Shown here piece after piece: positions 53,290-62,401 of a stretch of 64,000 bases of DNA. The notes beneath the pieces were generated by a model that worked only from the letters and a program-made list of their open reading frames with translations, ran no database searches and was not told the DNA's origin. The translations under genes and the position numbers were made by a program. The DNA is from Haloarcula nitratireducens (GTDB lineage: Archaea; Halobacteriota; Halobacteria; Halobacteriales; Haloarculaceae), in assembly GCF_019599505.1 (NCBI RefSeq), contig NZ_RKLT01000008.1, positions 53,103-117,102 of the forward strand. The letters run 5' to 3'. The stretch's first letter is position 1. Every line of letters starts with the position of its first letter.

Positions 53290-53961
53290 ATGCAGGCCGC
53301 GCTCGTCGAGGGGGTTCTCGAATCGCTGCGGATCGGTGTCGGATTTCTCTGGACAGCCGCGTGGGCGATTATCATGGGGCTCGTCATCACGAGCCCCGTG
53401 CAGGTCTACGTCTCGAAGGAACGGATGGCCAACGTTCTCGGAGAAGGGAACCTGAGTGGACTCACAAAGGCGACGCTGTTCGGCGCGGCGAGTAGTGGCT
53501 ATAGCTTCGGTGCCGTCGCCATCGGGAAGGGACTGTTCAAGAAAGGAGCACACACGGTGAACTTCCTCGCGTTCATGTTCGCCTCGACGAACCTCATCGT
53601 CGAACTCGGGCTGATGATTCTGATTCTCCTGGGGTGGGAGTTCCTCGTCGCGGAGCTCCTCGGTGGCGTCATCCTCATCGCGGTGATGGCGCTTCTCGTC
53701 CATCTGACGCTCCCCGAGAATCTCTTCGACCAGGTTCGCCAGGAACTGAACCAGCGAGACGACGAGGGGAGAATCACCGAGGATCCGACCTGCGGGATGG
53801 AAGGGAAAGACGAGTACTCGCTTACGACCGATGGGGGCGAGACGCTGAAGTTCTGCTCGAAGCGATGCAAGCGGTCGTTCGAGAAGCACCCATCCGAATT
53901 CGCACAGCAACACCCACAGGCCTCTGGAACGGGGACGTCCCAGAGTTATGAACACCACTGA
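53290..53961 (+). CDS. half-length COG0701-like permease with C-terminal YHS domain
   Basis: A 223-residue protein corresponding to the N-terminal half of the 442-residue permease at 54935. It has four to five hydrophobic helices with GAASSGYSFGAVAIGKGLFKKG and AFMFASTNLIVELGL. A YHS domain follows at about 160-195 (DPTCGM, KFCSKRCKRSFEKHP). The cysteine that the full-length protein has in SSSCSYSA is replaced by Gly-Tyr here. COG0701 permeases export metal(loid) or organic arsenic-type substrates; the substrate here is unknown. It may act as a dimer or with the longer permease. Confidence 0.82.
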   Translation: MQAALVEGVLESLRIGVGFLWTAAWAIIMGLVITSPVQVYVSKERMANVLGEGNLSGLTKATLFGAASSGYSFGAVAIGKGLFKKGAHTVNFLAFMFASTNLIVELGLMILILLGWEFLVAELLGGVILIAVMALLVHLTLPENLFDQVRQELNQRDDEGRITEDPTCGMEGKDEYSLTTDGGETLKFCSKRCKRSFEKHPSEFAQQHPQASGTGTSQSYEHH

Positions 53962-54093
53962 CCGTCATACCTCGATACATCGTTCCGAAACCAAGCAGCC
54001 CCGAGACTAGCCTCGGTCAATCACAACTGGTACAGCGAAGTCTCACCAACTCTCGGGCATGAACGAGTATCACGCTAGATCGAGGTGGGAGGG

Positions 54094-54687
54094 ATGAATC
54101 GACGGCGAGCCGATACGGTGGTCGGTTTCCTCGTCGCTGCCGTCCTCATCGTCGGCGGTGCGCTCAGCTGGGATGCGTACCAGCAACAGCAAGCATTCAA
54201 GGAGATGGAATCGATGATGGGAATGTCGATGGGGGCGGTTCACGGAACGAATCCGCTCTGGTACGTCCTCGGAACCCTCCTCGTCTCGGCTGTCATCGGT
54301 GGGGGGTATCTCGTGGTTCGGGACGACCTCACCGGCACAGATGCACCCGACCGCTCACAGGACGAGGAGGAGAACGCAACCGCTCGCGAGAGCGCCGAAT
54401 CACCAGAGGAGGCAGTGCAGCCGAATGGAGCTATCAATCCGGAGTCCCAGCCACAGGCTCGCGTGTTAGACCTCCTACCGGAAGACGAACGCCGCATCCT
54501 CGAGCCGGTGCTCTCCTCACCCGGCATCACGCAGATCGAACTGCGGGACCGCTCGGACTTCTCGAAGAGCAAGGTGAGCCAGACGGTCAGCGCCCTCGAG
54601 AAGCGCGGCCTGTTGTACCGCGAGCGCCAAGGGCGGACGTATCGCATCTATCCGAGTGACGACTTGCAGCAGAATCAAGCGCACTAG
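54094..54687 (+). CDS. membrane-anchored HTH regulator
   Basis: A 197-residue protein with two hydrophobic helices (about 8-25 and 52-70), an acidic linker, and a C-terminal winged helix (LDLLPEDERRILEPVLSSPG, then ELRDRSDFSKSKVSQTVSALEKRGLL). A Met/Gly-rich loop (ESMMGMSMG) lies between the membrane helices and could bind a metal such as copper. It is preceded by GGTGGGAGGG. It sits between the two YHS permease genes and may regulate them from the membrane. Confidence 0.82.
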   Translation: MNRRRADTVVGFLVAAVLIVGGALSWDAYQQQQAFKEMESMMGMSMGAVHGTNPLWYVLGTLLVSAVIGGGYLVVRDDLTGTDAPDRSQDEEENATARESAESPEEAVQPNGAINPESQPQARVLDLLPEDERRILEPVLSSPGITQIELRDRSDFSKSKVSQTVSALEKRGLLYRERQGRTYRIYPSDDLQQNQAH

Positions 54688-54934
54688 CAATCGCTACCGC
54701 GAACTAGAACCGTTTGGTACCATCGTCATGGGTACTGAACTCGAGACGAGCTACGTCCGTGTGACCCCGTTTTCACCAGCCGTGTCTATATTGCGTGCAA
54801 GTACTATTTCGCCAGGGTCGCGGGGTGTCTCTCCCAGCCCGAGGCGTCAAAGCCATCGACGAACTCGTCACCACGATCACCGACCACTGGCACAACAAAG
54901 ATGCTGACCGACTGAACGAGAGAGACCGAGAGCG

Positions 54935-56263
54935 TTAGTCGGCTGTGTGAGCGTGCTCACCGTGCTCCTCATCTCCAATCGAGTCCGAACGGTGCAGCCA
55001 GTAGAGGAATAAGAAGAACACCGTTGCGAGGACGTTCAAGACCATCTTGTAGTTCATCTCGATCTTCACCTCTGCAATCTTCACACTCGACGGGTCCGGG
55101 ATGACCCCCGCGCCGAGGAAGAGGAAGTGGATGACAAAGCCCGTGAGCACGGCGGAGACGAAGATCATTCCAGAGAGGATGGCCGCGAATTTCGTGCCGT
55201 AGTACTCACGGTACGCGTCCATGATCGGGGGAACGATGAGGTCGGCGTAGATGTATGAGAGCACCGATCCGAACGGCAGGCCGTTGGCGTAGAGAACGGC
55301 GCCGAACGGGACGTTTCCGACCGAGCAGACGAATGTCGCGACGCCGATGACCGCACCCAAGACTGCCGTCCAGAAGACGTACACCGGGAGTCCGAACGTC
55401 GGCCCGGAGAAGACGGAGGTCCAGACGCTCTCGGGAATGAAGCCAGCGATGAGCCCGGCGAAGATGAAGCCGATGGCGATTTCGTCCCAGAGCATCCCCC
55501 ATTCCGACCACTGCTTGTCCGCGAGCGCTTTCCAACCCGAGAGGGAGGTCGCCTGCTCGCGAATCGTGGTATTGGCCTCTTCCGGGTCGAAGCTGTCCTT
55601 ACAAGACTGCGAGCAGAAGTAGTAGGTCTGACCGTCGTGTTCAGTCGAGTAGTCGGCTTCCTCGGGGTTGACCTCCATCCCGCAGACCGGATCTTGGACG
55701 GTCGAGTCGCCCTCGTCTTGAATGTTCTCTCGGGCCTGCTCGATGACCTCGTCGGGCGTGAGGTAGACGAAGCCGAAGGCCATCAGGCCGATCAGCATGA
55801 AGCCGCCGACGACGTCCGCGACGAGGAACTGCCAGCCCAGCAGGAGGTAGATGACGATACCGATCTCGATGACGAGGTTGGTCGACGCGAACATGAACGC
55901 GCCGAGGGTGGCCGCCGCCGAGCCCCCTTTCTTGAAGAGGTTCTTCGCGGTCGCGATGGCGCTGTAGGAACACGACGAGGAGACGAACCCGAACAGCGAC
56001 CCGTACCCGATCTCCCGGAAGCCGTGGCCCTCTAACAGGTCCGAGACCTTCTCGTCGGACGTCCAGGCTTCGACGCCGCCAGCGATTGCGAAGCCGATCA
56101 CGAGCGCCCACCACGTGATCCACGCCATCGCAGCGGTCGTCGTCAGGAACTGGCGCGTGCTCTCGACGAAGAACGGCCACAAGGGCTTCGATGTCGTGAC
56201 GACACCGAGTGCGACCGTCGCGAGCGCGATGACGGCGAGAATTGCGTATTCTTTTTTCTCCAT
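54935..56263 (-). CDS. COG0701-like permease with a central YHS domain
   Basis: A 442-residue permease made of two related halves of four to five helices each. The first contains SSSCSYSAIATAKNLFKKGG and AFMFASTNLVIEIG, the second TFVCSVGNVPFGAVLYANGLPFG, with one conserved Cys in each half. A YHS domain (DPVCGM, YYFCSQSCKDSFD) lies in the cytoplasmic loop between them (about 195-235). The C-terminal tail is His-rich. It likely exports a metal or sulfur species sensed or delivered by the YHS domain. A GTAAAAG element lies about 27 bases before the ATG. Confidence 0.88.
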   Translation of the reverse strand: MEKKEYAILAVIALATVALGVVTTSKPLWPFFVESTRQFLTTTAAMAWITWWALVIGFAIAGGVEAWTSDEKVSDLLEGHGFREIGYGSLFGFVSSSCSYSAIATAKNLFKKGGSAAATLGAFMFASTNLVIEIGIVIYLLLGWQFLVADVVGGFMLIGLMAFGFVYLTPDEVIEQARENIQDEGDSTVQDPVCGMEVNPEEADYSTEHDGQTYYFCSQSCKDSFDPEEANTTIREQATSLSGWKALADKQWSEWGMLWDEIAIGFIFAGLIAGFIPESVWTSVFSGPTFGLPVYVFWTAVLGAVIGVATFVCSVGNVPFGAVLYANGLPFGSVLSYIYADLIVPPIMDAYREYYGTKFAAILSGMIFVSAVLTGFVIHFLFLGAGVIPDPSSVKIAEVKIEMNYKMVLNVLATVFFLFLYWLHRSDSIGDEEHGEHAHTAD

Positions 56264-56513
56264 ATAGGATACATGGGGTTCGATCTTTTACGGAGCTTCG
56301 GCTAACACTCCATGGGTGAGACAGGGCCGTAATTTTCTGTCCGTAACGTGTTGACGACTGAGATACCAGACTCTGAATCAGCTGGTGAGTTGGACACGGA
56401 CAGCTACTCCCTCAATCCGCGTTTCGCATGACTCGTGAGGGCGAGATCCTCGTTTCATCAGCACCGTCTTCAATAGCAGTAGTCAGAAAACGTCCCAGCC
56501 CATCCATGTACCT

Positions 56514-57113
56514 ATGGCTGAGCTAGATTCAACAGATGCAGTTATCTTGGAGCTGTTACTGGATGACGCCCGTCGCTCGTTTCGCGAAATTGCGGAGGAG
56601 GTGGACCTCTCTCCACCGACCGTTTCAAATCGTGTCGACCGACTGCGTGACCTCGGCGTCATACGGCGGTTCACGGTTGACGTGGATCGAACGAAGTTCG
56701 CCGATGAGGACGAGTGTCTCGTGGAAATCGACACGCGACTCGCCCATGCTGAAGACGTCTTCTCCCAGTTACAAGATGTCGACGGGGTGGAACACGTCTT
56801 CTACACAGTCGACTCGACGGTGGTCGTCAAGGCGGTTCTTCCCCCAGCCGAACTCCGCTCGCTGCTCACTGACACGCTGAGCGACGATCAGATCGAGGAT
56901 TATCACGTGTCGTCAATTCTGGGTTCTTCATGGCAGCCGCAGCTCGGAACAGACGACCTAACGATTGAGTGTACGATTTGTGGAAAAACGATCTCGGGGG
57001 ATGGTCAAAAAGTAGAGGTAGACTCCGGAGACCTGTATCACGTCTGTTGCTCGTCGTGCGTGGAGAAAATAATCGAGCAGTACGAGTCCCTGAAACAGGC
57101 AGCCGACGAGTAG
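56514..57113 (+). CDS. Lrp/AsnC-family regulator with TRASH domain (copy 2)
   Basis: A 199-residue paralogue of the protein at 28085. It has an AsnC helix-turn-helix (ARRSFREIAEEVDLSPPTVSNRVDRL), a middle domain, and a C-terminal TRASH domain (ECTICGKTI, VCCSSCVEKI). Metal sensing by the four-cysteine site is expected. It is divergent from the full-length permease and lies upstream of the copper-storage gene, both plausible targets. Confidence 0.9.
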   Translation: MAELDSTDAVILELLLDDARRSFREIAEEVDLSPPTVSNRVDRLRDLGVIRRFTVDVDRTKFADEDECLVEIDTRLAHAEDVFSQLQDVDGVEHVFYTVDSTVVVKAVLPPAELRSLLTDTLSDDQIEDYHVSSILGSSWQPQLGTDDLTIECTICGKTISGDGQKVEVDSGDLYHVCCSSCVEKIIEQYESLKQAADE

Positions 57114-57364
57114 ACGCGGCTGTCTGAATCAGGTCCTTGTCCGCGATTACAAACCCCGGATTGATCAGTCTGTTATTTTGGGGTGTGAAACAACTGGAGC
57201 GTCGATTCGCCCCAACGTGAAGTCAGACGCTGATTCATCTATGCACCAGATGAGCGATATCTGCCTTTTCGAGCGCTTAAGCGGACAGAGCGGAATCGTT
57301 TGCTTCCCCACTTGGATCGGTAGCCACAACTCACGAAAAGGAGCCGGCCGTAGTACTGAACGCG

Positions 57365-57703
57365 ATGGCTCAAATCAACGAGTTGCTCGACGATTCGACC
57401 CGCGAGTGTATCGACAACTGTCACGAAGCCGTGAAGGCGTGCGCCCATTGCGCCGACGAGTGCATCGGTAAGGGCGAGGAGATGGAAGAGTGCCTCCGAC
57501 TCTGTCGCGACGTAGTCACAGTCGCCTCGACGTGCGCTCAGCTCTGTGCATCGGGCTCGCAATTCAACAGCGACATCGCGGAGACGTGCGCCGACGTGTG
57601 TGAAGCCTGCGCCGACGAGTGTGAACAGCACGACCACGACCACTGTCAGGCTTGTGTCGAACCGCTCCGCGAGTGCGCGGAGTCCTGCCGTTCGATGGCG
57701 TAA
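57365..57703 (+). CDS. copper-storage (Csp-like) four-helix protein
   Basis: A 112-residue protein with 17 cysteines spaced along four helices (CIDNC, CAHCADEC, CLRLC, CAQLC, CADVC, CEACADEC, CQACVEP, CAESC). This is the pattern of Csp/DUF326 proteins, whose helical bundle core binds many Cu(I) ions. No signal peptide, so it is cytosolic (Csp3-like). It should buffer copper delivered by CopZ-like proteins. Confidence 0.9.
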   Translation: MAQINELLDDSTRECIDNCHEAVKACAHCADECIGKGEEMEECLRLCRDVVTVASTCAQLCASGSQFNSDIAETCADVCEACADECEQHDHDHCQACVEPLRECAESCRSMA

Positions 57704-57840
57704 GCCACAACCGCACCGATTCTCGGACGCCAACTTTCTTCGTCGCTCTCAGGCAATCACCCGACCAATCGAGGATACGATAGTCTGGTCGTTCGCACGT
57801 GATCGAACGACCTAACGTCGGGGTCATCCTCCCTGTGCGT

Positions 57841-58113
57841 ATGACAGACGAGACGGACGACGTTCGTGTGTGGCTCGTTGACCGCGGGTACAACAACCGC
57901 GACCTCATCGTCCTCAAGTACGCGACTCCCGATGGCACGCGGTTCTTCCGACGAGAACTCGCCGCACAGGCTATGGATCTGGACTCGGTGACTGCTGCGA
58001 AGAACGTCTCGGCGTCTGATCTCGAAAACGTCGATGACTCGGAACTCCGGGAACGATACGAATCGGAAGCCAAGCGGATGAGCGCCCAACACGACCCCGA
58101 TGATACGATTTGA
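57841..58113 (+). CDS. conserved haloarchaeal hypothetical protein
   Basis: A 90-residue acidic protein with VRVWLVDRGYNNRDLIVLKYATPDG-like beta strands then helices (RRELAAQAMDL, ENVDDSELRERYESEAKRM). No known motif. The ATG at 57841 is preferred over 57799 because the upstream part is not haloarchaeal-like. Compact and probably soluble. Confidence 0.65.
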   Translation: MTDETDDVRVWLVDRGYNNRDLIVLKYATPDGTRFFRRELAAQAMDLDSVTAAKNVSASDLENVDDSELRERYESEAKRMSAQHDPDDTI

Positions 58114-58330
58114 AGCGAGTGGCTAGCGCTTTCGGAAGGATTCTGTTTGACGATATCGCCATCGAGCGCACTCATTGTGTCATTAACTCCCCGGGAGGGG
58201 GTCCTCGTTCTTCTGTCCGTGGGAATTAGCTGGTGAGACATCCGAAGCGCAACCGGCCCCTCGCTTCAATAACGAAGAACAGTCCTAGGGAAATGTGGGA
58301 ATCGAAAACAGCGGAGACAGCTGAACAGCT

Positions 58331-59116
58331 TCAGAGTTCCGGGACCGCTGTGAACAACAGGACGAATGCATTCACCGTCAGCAGCGCCAGTACCACCCAC
58401 TGGAAGATACGCTCGGGGATGTTGTCGAAAATATAGACGCCAACCCAGGCGCCCAGGAACACCATCGGAATGGCGATGGCCGCCTCGATCATCAGCGGCG
58501 TCGTTACGGCTCCCGTATACGTAAGACTCCCCAGTCGATACAGCATGAGCGTCCCGAAGAAGGCGGTGAACGTCGCCTTCATTTCTTCGTCGCTCCAGAA
58601 CCCGCTGGCGGACATGAACGCCCCATAGACAATCATCGGCGGGCCGGGGACTGCGACGGCGCCACCAAAAATCCCTGCGAGGAGACCGGCGGTCGCGCCG
58701 ACGATGTTTCCCGGCCGGTAGTCCCGTGCTTCGATCCAATCGGTGACGATATCGAGTTGCTGGGTCGCGCCGACGATAATGACAGCTAACACGAGGACGA
58801 TTCCGATGGCGACGCGCATCTGTGCCTTGTTGAACTGACTGAACACGTAGATGCCGAGCGGCATCCCGAGCACAAGTCCACCGACAGGAACGATCCACTT
58901 GCGCCAGTCGAACGCGTCCCGAACGCTCCACCAGACGCGGGCGTTACTCACGACTGCCGTCGCCGTGAAGATGATCGATGCGCTCGAAGGAGACCGGAAC
59001 AGCGGCATCAGCCCCATCGACACCTGCGCGAAACCGAACCCGGCGATCCCGTGAATAACGGATGCGACCAGAATGACGACCGCAGACAGTCCCGTCGTCA
59101 CCCAGCTACTCGTCAT
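58331..59116 (-). CDS. TauE/SafE-family sulfite/sulfonate exporter
   Basis: A 261-residue membrane protein with eight hydrophobic helices and the paired family motifs HGIAGFGFAQVSMGLMPLF and GLLAGIFGGAVAVPGPPMIVYG. TauE/SafE proteins export sulfite, sulfoacetate or related anions. The ATG at 59116 is chosen because the upstream frame is not haloarchaeal-like. It is divergent from the SoxB-like gene. Confidence 0.9.
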   Translation of the reverse strand: MTSSWVTTGLSAVVILVASVIHGIAGFGFAQVSMGLMPLFRSPSSASIIFTATAVVSNARVWWSVRDAFDWRKWIVPVGGLVLGMPLGIYVFSQFNKAQMRVAIGIVLVLAVIIVGATQQLDIVTDWIEARDYRPGNIVGATAGLLAGIFGGAVAVPGPPMIVYGAFMSASGFWSDEEMKATFTAFFGTLMLYRLGSLTYTGAVTTPLMIEAAIAIPMVFLGAWVGVYIFDNIPERIFQWVVLALLTVNAFVLLFTAVPEL

Positions 59117-59403
59117 CGTCACCGCCTCCTCGATTGAGTCAGCGTGCGCATCTTTACGGACGATACTATGGCTTCCTCGCTTAGATTCATTCTCGCTAAT
59201 ACATGAAGGGAAACGCCCCGTCCACATTTCGAAATCACACCTCGACCCCACCACGAGTTTCTGTTTCCAACTCGGGAATACTGCTTCTCGGCTATCGTGT
59301 CCACTCTTCTACGACACAGTGGCCGGAGATGGTCTTGTGTAGTGTTTCGATTATTAACCACAACCAATGAATCGTAAGAGGACGTACCTGCAAACGCACC
59401 ACG

Positions 59404-61188
59404 ATGGACGGGAACGAGACGGACATGGGCGAGTGGAAGTCCCTCGGTGGCGATCCTGCCAGCGACAGCGCAGGCGCCCCCGACGTGGTCTTCGCCCACG
59501 TCAGCGACCTCCACGGGCAGCTAACGCCGCGCTACCAGGTCTACTACGATAATCCAACGTCGAAGCCAAACTTCGACTTCGGAGAGGACGACCGCGTCAT
59601 CAAGCGCGGTGGCGGGATTCCACTGCTCGCGGCCAAACTCGACCAACTCCGCGCGGACTACGAGGTCTGTACGCTGATGAGTGGTGACACCTTCCATGGC
59701 TCTGCCGTGACCACCTACACCGACGGGCAAGCAATGCTCAAGCCTATCAACGAGTACGTTGCGCCCGACGTCTACGTCCCCGGAAACTGGGATTACTCGA
59801 ACGAGGCCGCCGAGGATGGCAACTTTGTGGAGCTAATGGACGCCCTCGACGCCCCGGTGCTCGCGAACAATCTCTACGACTGGGAGACCGGAGATCGACT
59901 GTACGATGCGTACAGCGTCATCGAGGTCGGCGGACTCTCTATGGGCGTCGTGGGGATGACGAACGTCTACGTCGACCGGATGGCACCCGCGTTCTCCGAG
60001 GGGAAGTACCGCTTCGGTAAGCACCCCGCGCTCCTCGAAGAGTCCGCACAGGCTGCCCGCGAGGACGGCGCGGATGTCGTGGTGGCGGTCACCGAGATTG
60101 GCCTGCCGTGGATGGTCCAAGCCGCCAAGGACTGCGCGAGCGTGGACGTGATGTTCAGCGCGCATACCCACGAGTACACGTACGACCCAATCGTCGTCGA
60201 GGAGACCGAAACCGTTGTCGTCGAGTCCGGCATGGGCGAAGCGCTCGGCCGTGTCGACCTCCGAATTCGAGACGGGGAGATACAGTTCAGACATCACCTC
60301 TACTGCCTCACCGAGGACGGCGAGTACACGCCGGAACCGGACGCTAACGCACAGGAGACTGTTGAGGCTGTTCGCGAGCCGTTCTTCGATGACGACCCCG
60401 GGTTCGAGCGCGGAGCGGGTACGCTCGATTGCCCGCTGGATACTGTCGTCGGAGAGACGGAAACACCGCTCTACCGGCAGTCGTTCCTCGAGAGCGCCTG
60501 GAACACGCTGTTCAACGACGCACTCCGGAGCCACTTCGACACCGACCTCGCCGTCTCGCACGGCTTCCGGTACGGGACCGCCATCCCTCCCGGAGAGATC
60601 ACGCTCGGCCAGCTGTACACGTTCTTCCCGATGGCCACGCCCGTCGCTTGCGGCGTCGCCTACGGCCAGCAACTCACGAGTCACATGGAGGAGTTCCTCG
60701 AAGACAACTTCACGCCGTATCCCTACGACCAGGAGGACGGACGCGTCCGGAGCTTCTCCTCGAACGTCGAAGTGACCGTCGACCCGACGGCCAAGCGCGG
60801 CCGTCGCCTCGTCGAGATGCGGATCGACGACGAAGCGGTCGACCCGGAGGAGACGTACTCGGTGGCGACATTCCGCCGACCCGGGGACCCCGAACGCGAC
60901 CTCGGCAACTGTAGCTTTCCCTTCCAGGATGTTGAGGTCGACGACGGGACGATTCCAGTCGACGTCATCGTCGAGTACCTCGAAGAACACTCACCAGTCG
61001 ACTACGAAGTAATGGGGCTGGTTGAGACCGCGGACGATGGCGGTGGTGCCCAGAACACACCCGCCGACGGGCCGTACCCGTTCATCCAACCAGGCGTCGA
61101 CTATCAGGGCGGAGAGGCGTACTGTGAGACGTCCATGATTCCGCGCGGGAACGCTTTCCCCGAAGAAGGGCGTAATAGAACGCGCTAG
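59404..61188 (+). CDS. SoxB-like/5'-nucleotidase-family metallohydrolase
   Basis: A 594-residue dinuclear metallophosphoesterase with a 5'-nucleotidase C-terminal domain. The metal motifs are SDLHGQ, SGDTFHGS, VPGNWDYSNE and SAHTHEYT. The GNWDY variant, rather than the usual GNHE, and the RGGGIPLLAAKL stretch recall SoxB, the Mn-dependent thiosulfohydrolase of sulfur oxidation. The C-terminal domain has the FPMATPVACGVAYGQQL strand. No signal peptide is evident, unlike periplasmic SoxB. It is followed 64 bases later by the rhodanese-dioxygenase gene. Confidence 0.82.
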   Translation: MDGNETDMGEWKSLGGDPASDSAGAPDVVFAHVSDLHGQLTPRYQVYYDNPTSKPNFDFGEDDRVIKRGGGIPLLAAKLDQLRADYEVCTLMSGDTFHGSAVTTYTDGQAMLKPINEYVAPDVYVPGNWDYSNEAAEDGNFVELMDALDAPVLANNLYDWETGDRLYDAYSVIEVGGLSMGVVGMTNVYVDRMAPAFSEGKYRFGKHPALLEESAQAAREDGADVVVAVTEIGLPWMVQAAKDCASVDVMFSAHTHEYTYDPIVVEETETVVVESGMGEALGRVDLRIRDGEIQFRHHLYCLTEDGEYTPEPDANAQETVEAVREPFFDDDPGFERGAGTLDCPLDTVVGETETPLYRQSFLESAWNTLFNDALRSHFDTDLAVSHGFRYGTAIPPGEITLGQLYTFFPMATPVACGVAYGQQLTSHMEEFLEDNFTPYPYDQEDGRVRSFSSNVEVTVDPTAKRGRRLVEMRIDDEAVDPEETYSVATFRRPGDPERDLGNCSFPFQDVEVDDGTIPVDVIVEYLEEHSPVDYEVMGLVETADDGGGAQNTPADGPYPFIQPGVDYQGGEAYCETSMIPRGNAFPEEGRNRTR

Positions 61189-61252
61189 GCGGCGAGGGCG
61201 CACGCGACCGATCCGGCGAACGGCAAACTCGGTACGACACAGGTGAGATACG

Positions 61253-62401
61253 ATGGTTAAGAACATTACCGCGGAACAACTCGCGGACAAGATCGACGCC
61301 GACGAACAGTTCACGCTCATCGACACGCGTCCCGAAGACAGCTTCGAGGCCTGGCACGTACGCAACGCAGAGAACGTTCCGTACGACCCTGACGAGGGGT
61401 TGAGCGAGGACCAACTGAACGAGGTGAACGCGATGGTGGACGGCCGGCCCATCGTCGCTATCTGCGGGAAGGGTCTGACGTCGACGCCGTTCGCGTTCGA
61501 CCTCGACGAGCGCGGACACGATGACGTCGAGGTCGTCACCGGCGGGATGGAAGAGTGGAGTAAAGTCTACGAGGTCGTCCCCATCGAAACGACGAGCGAC
61601 GACCTCGTCGTTCGGCAGGTCCAGCGCCGGGCGAAGGGCTGTCTCGGCTACGTCGTCGGCTCGAAAGAGGCGGGAGAAGCCGTCGTGGTCGACGCAACCA
61701 GACAGACCGACCAGTTCAAAGTCGCCGTCCAGGACGCTGGGCTATCCATAACACGCGTACTCGATACGCACGTCCACGCCGATCACATCTCAGGCAGTCC
61801 GGCACTCGCCGACGAGATCGGCGTGCCCTACCACCTCGGCGAAGCAGCCAGCGAGCGCGATGCCGAGTACGAGTACGAACCGCTATCAGATGGAGAAGTC
61901 ATCGAAGTCGGCGACGTCGAGATCGAGGCGCTCCACACGCCGGGCCACACCTCCGAGATGATGAACTACCTCGTCGACGGGGAACTCCTGTTGACCGGCG
62001 ATACGCTGTTCGTCGACTCCGTCGGACGGACAGAACTCCAGTTCGGGGAGGACGATGCCTCGCGTGGAGCGGAACTGCTGTACGACTCGCTCCACGAGAC
62101 GATCCTCGGTCTCCCGGACGAGACGACGATACTGCCGGGCCACCTCACCGTCACGAGCGACGGGCGCTACGAGAACGGCTCGCCCGGCGAACCCCTCAAG
62201 ACCCAGCTTGGCAATCTACGCGAGGACCTCGACTTCCTCGGGCTCGACCGCGAAGCGTTCATCGAGCAATTAACCGAGGATGCCCCGGAAAAGCCCCCAA
62301 ACTACGAAACAGTGATCGCCATCAACACCGGCAAAGAGACCGTCGACGACGAGGGCGAGGCGACAGAACTCGAACTGGGGCCGAACAACTGTGCCGCATA
62401 G
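61253..62401 (+). CDS. rhodanese-persulfide dioxygenase fusion (metallo-beta-lactamase fold)
   Basis: A 382-residue fusion. Residues 1-120 are a rhodanese domain with active loop ICGKGLTST (Cys about residue 71). Residues about 125-345 are a metallo-beta-lactamase fold: THVHADH, TPGHTSEM, TGDTLFVDSVGRTEL and LPGHL, with the single-metal ligands of ETHE1-type persulfide dioxygenases. Together they would transfer and oxidise sulfane sulfur to sulfite, which the TauE/SafE protein could export. The order (rhodanese first) differs from bacterial PRF proteins. The end overlaps the multicopper oxidase gene by 11 bases. Confidence 0.9.
   Translation: MVKNITAEQLADKIDADEQFTLIDTRPEDSFEAWHVRNAENVPYDPDEGLSEDQLNEVNAMVDGRPIVAICGKGLTSTPFAFDLDERGHDDVEVVTGGMEEWSKVYEVVPIETTSDDLVVRQVQRRAKGCLGYVVGSKEAGEAVVVDATRQTDQFKVAVQDAGLSITRVLDTHVHADHISGSPALADEIGVPYHLGEAASERDAEYEYEPLSDGEVIEVGDVEIEALHTPGHTSEMMNYLVDGELLLTGDTLFVDSVGRTELQFGEDDASRGAELLYDSLHETILGLPDETTILPGHLTVTSDGRYENGSPGEPLKTQLGNLREDLDFLGLDREAFIEQLTEDAPEKPPNYETVIAINTGKETVDDEGEATELELGPNNCAA

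Noticed and set aside
54688..54934. Possible gene end reading VKAIDELVTTITDHW before a stop at about 54939
   Set aside because: The plausible part is under 35 codons and has no start; it may be a remnant, but I cannot name it.
59833..60990. Minus-strand open frame of 385 codons
   Set aside because: Antisense to the SoxB-like gene, whose motifs and neighbours are convincing.
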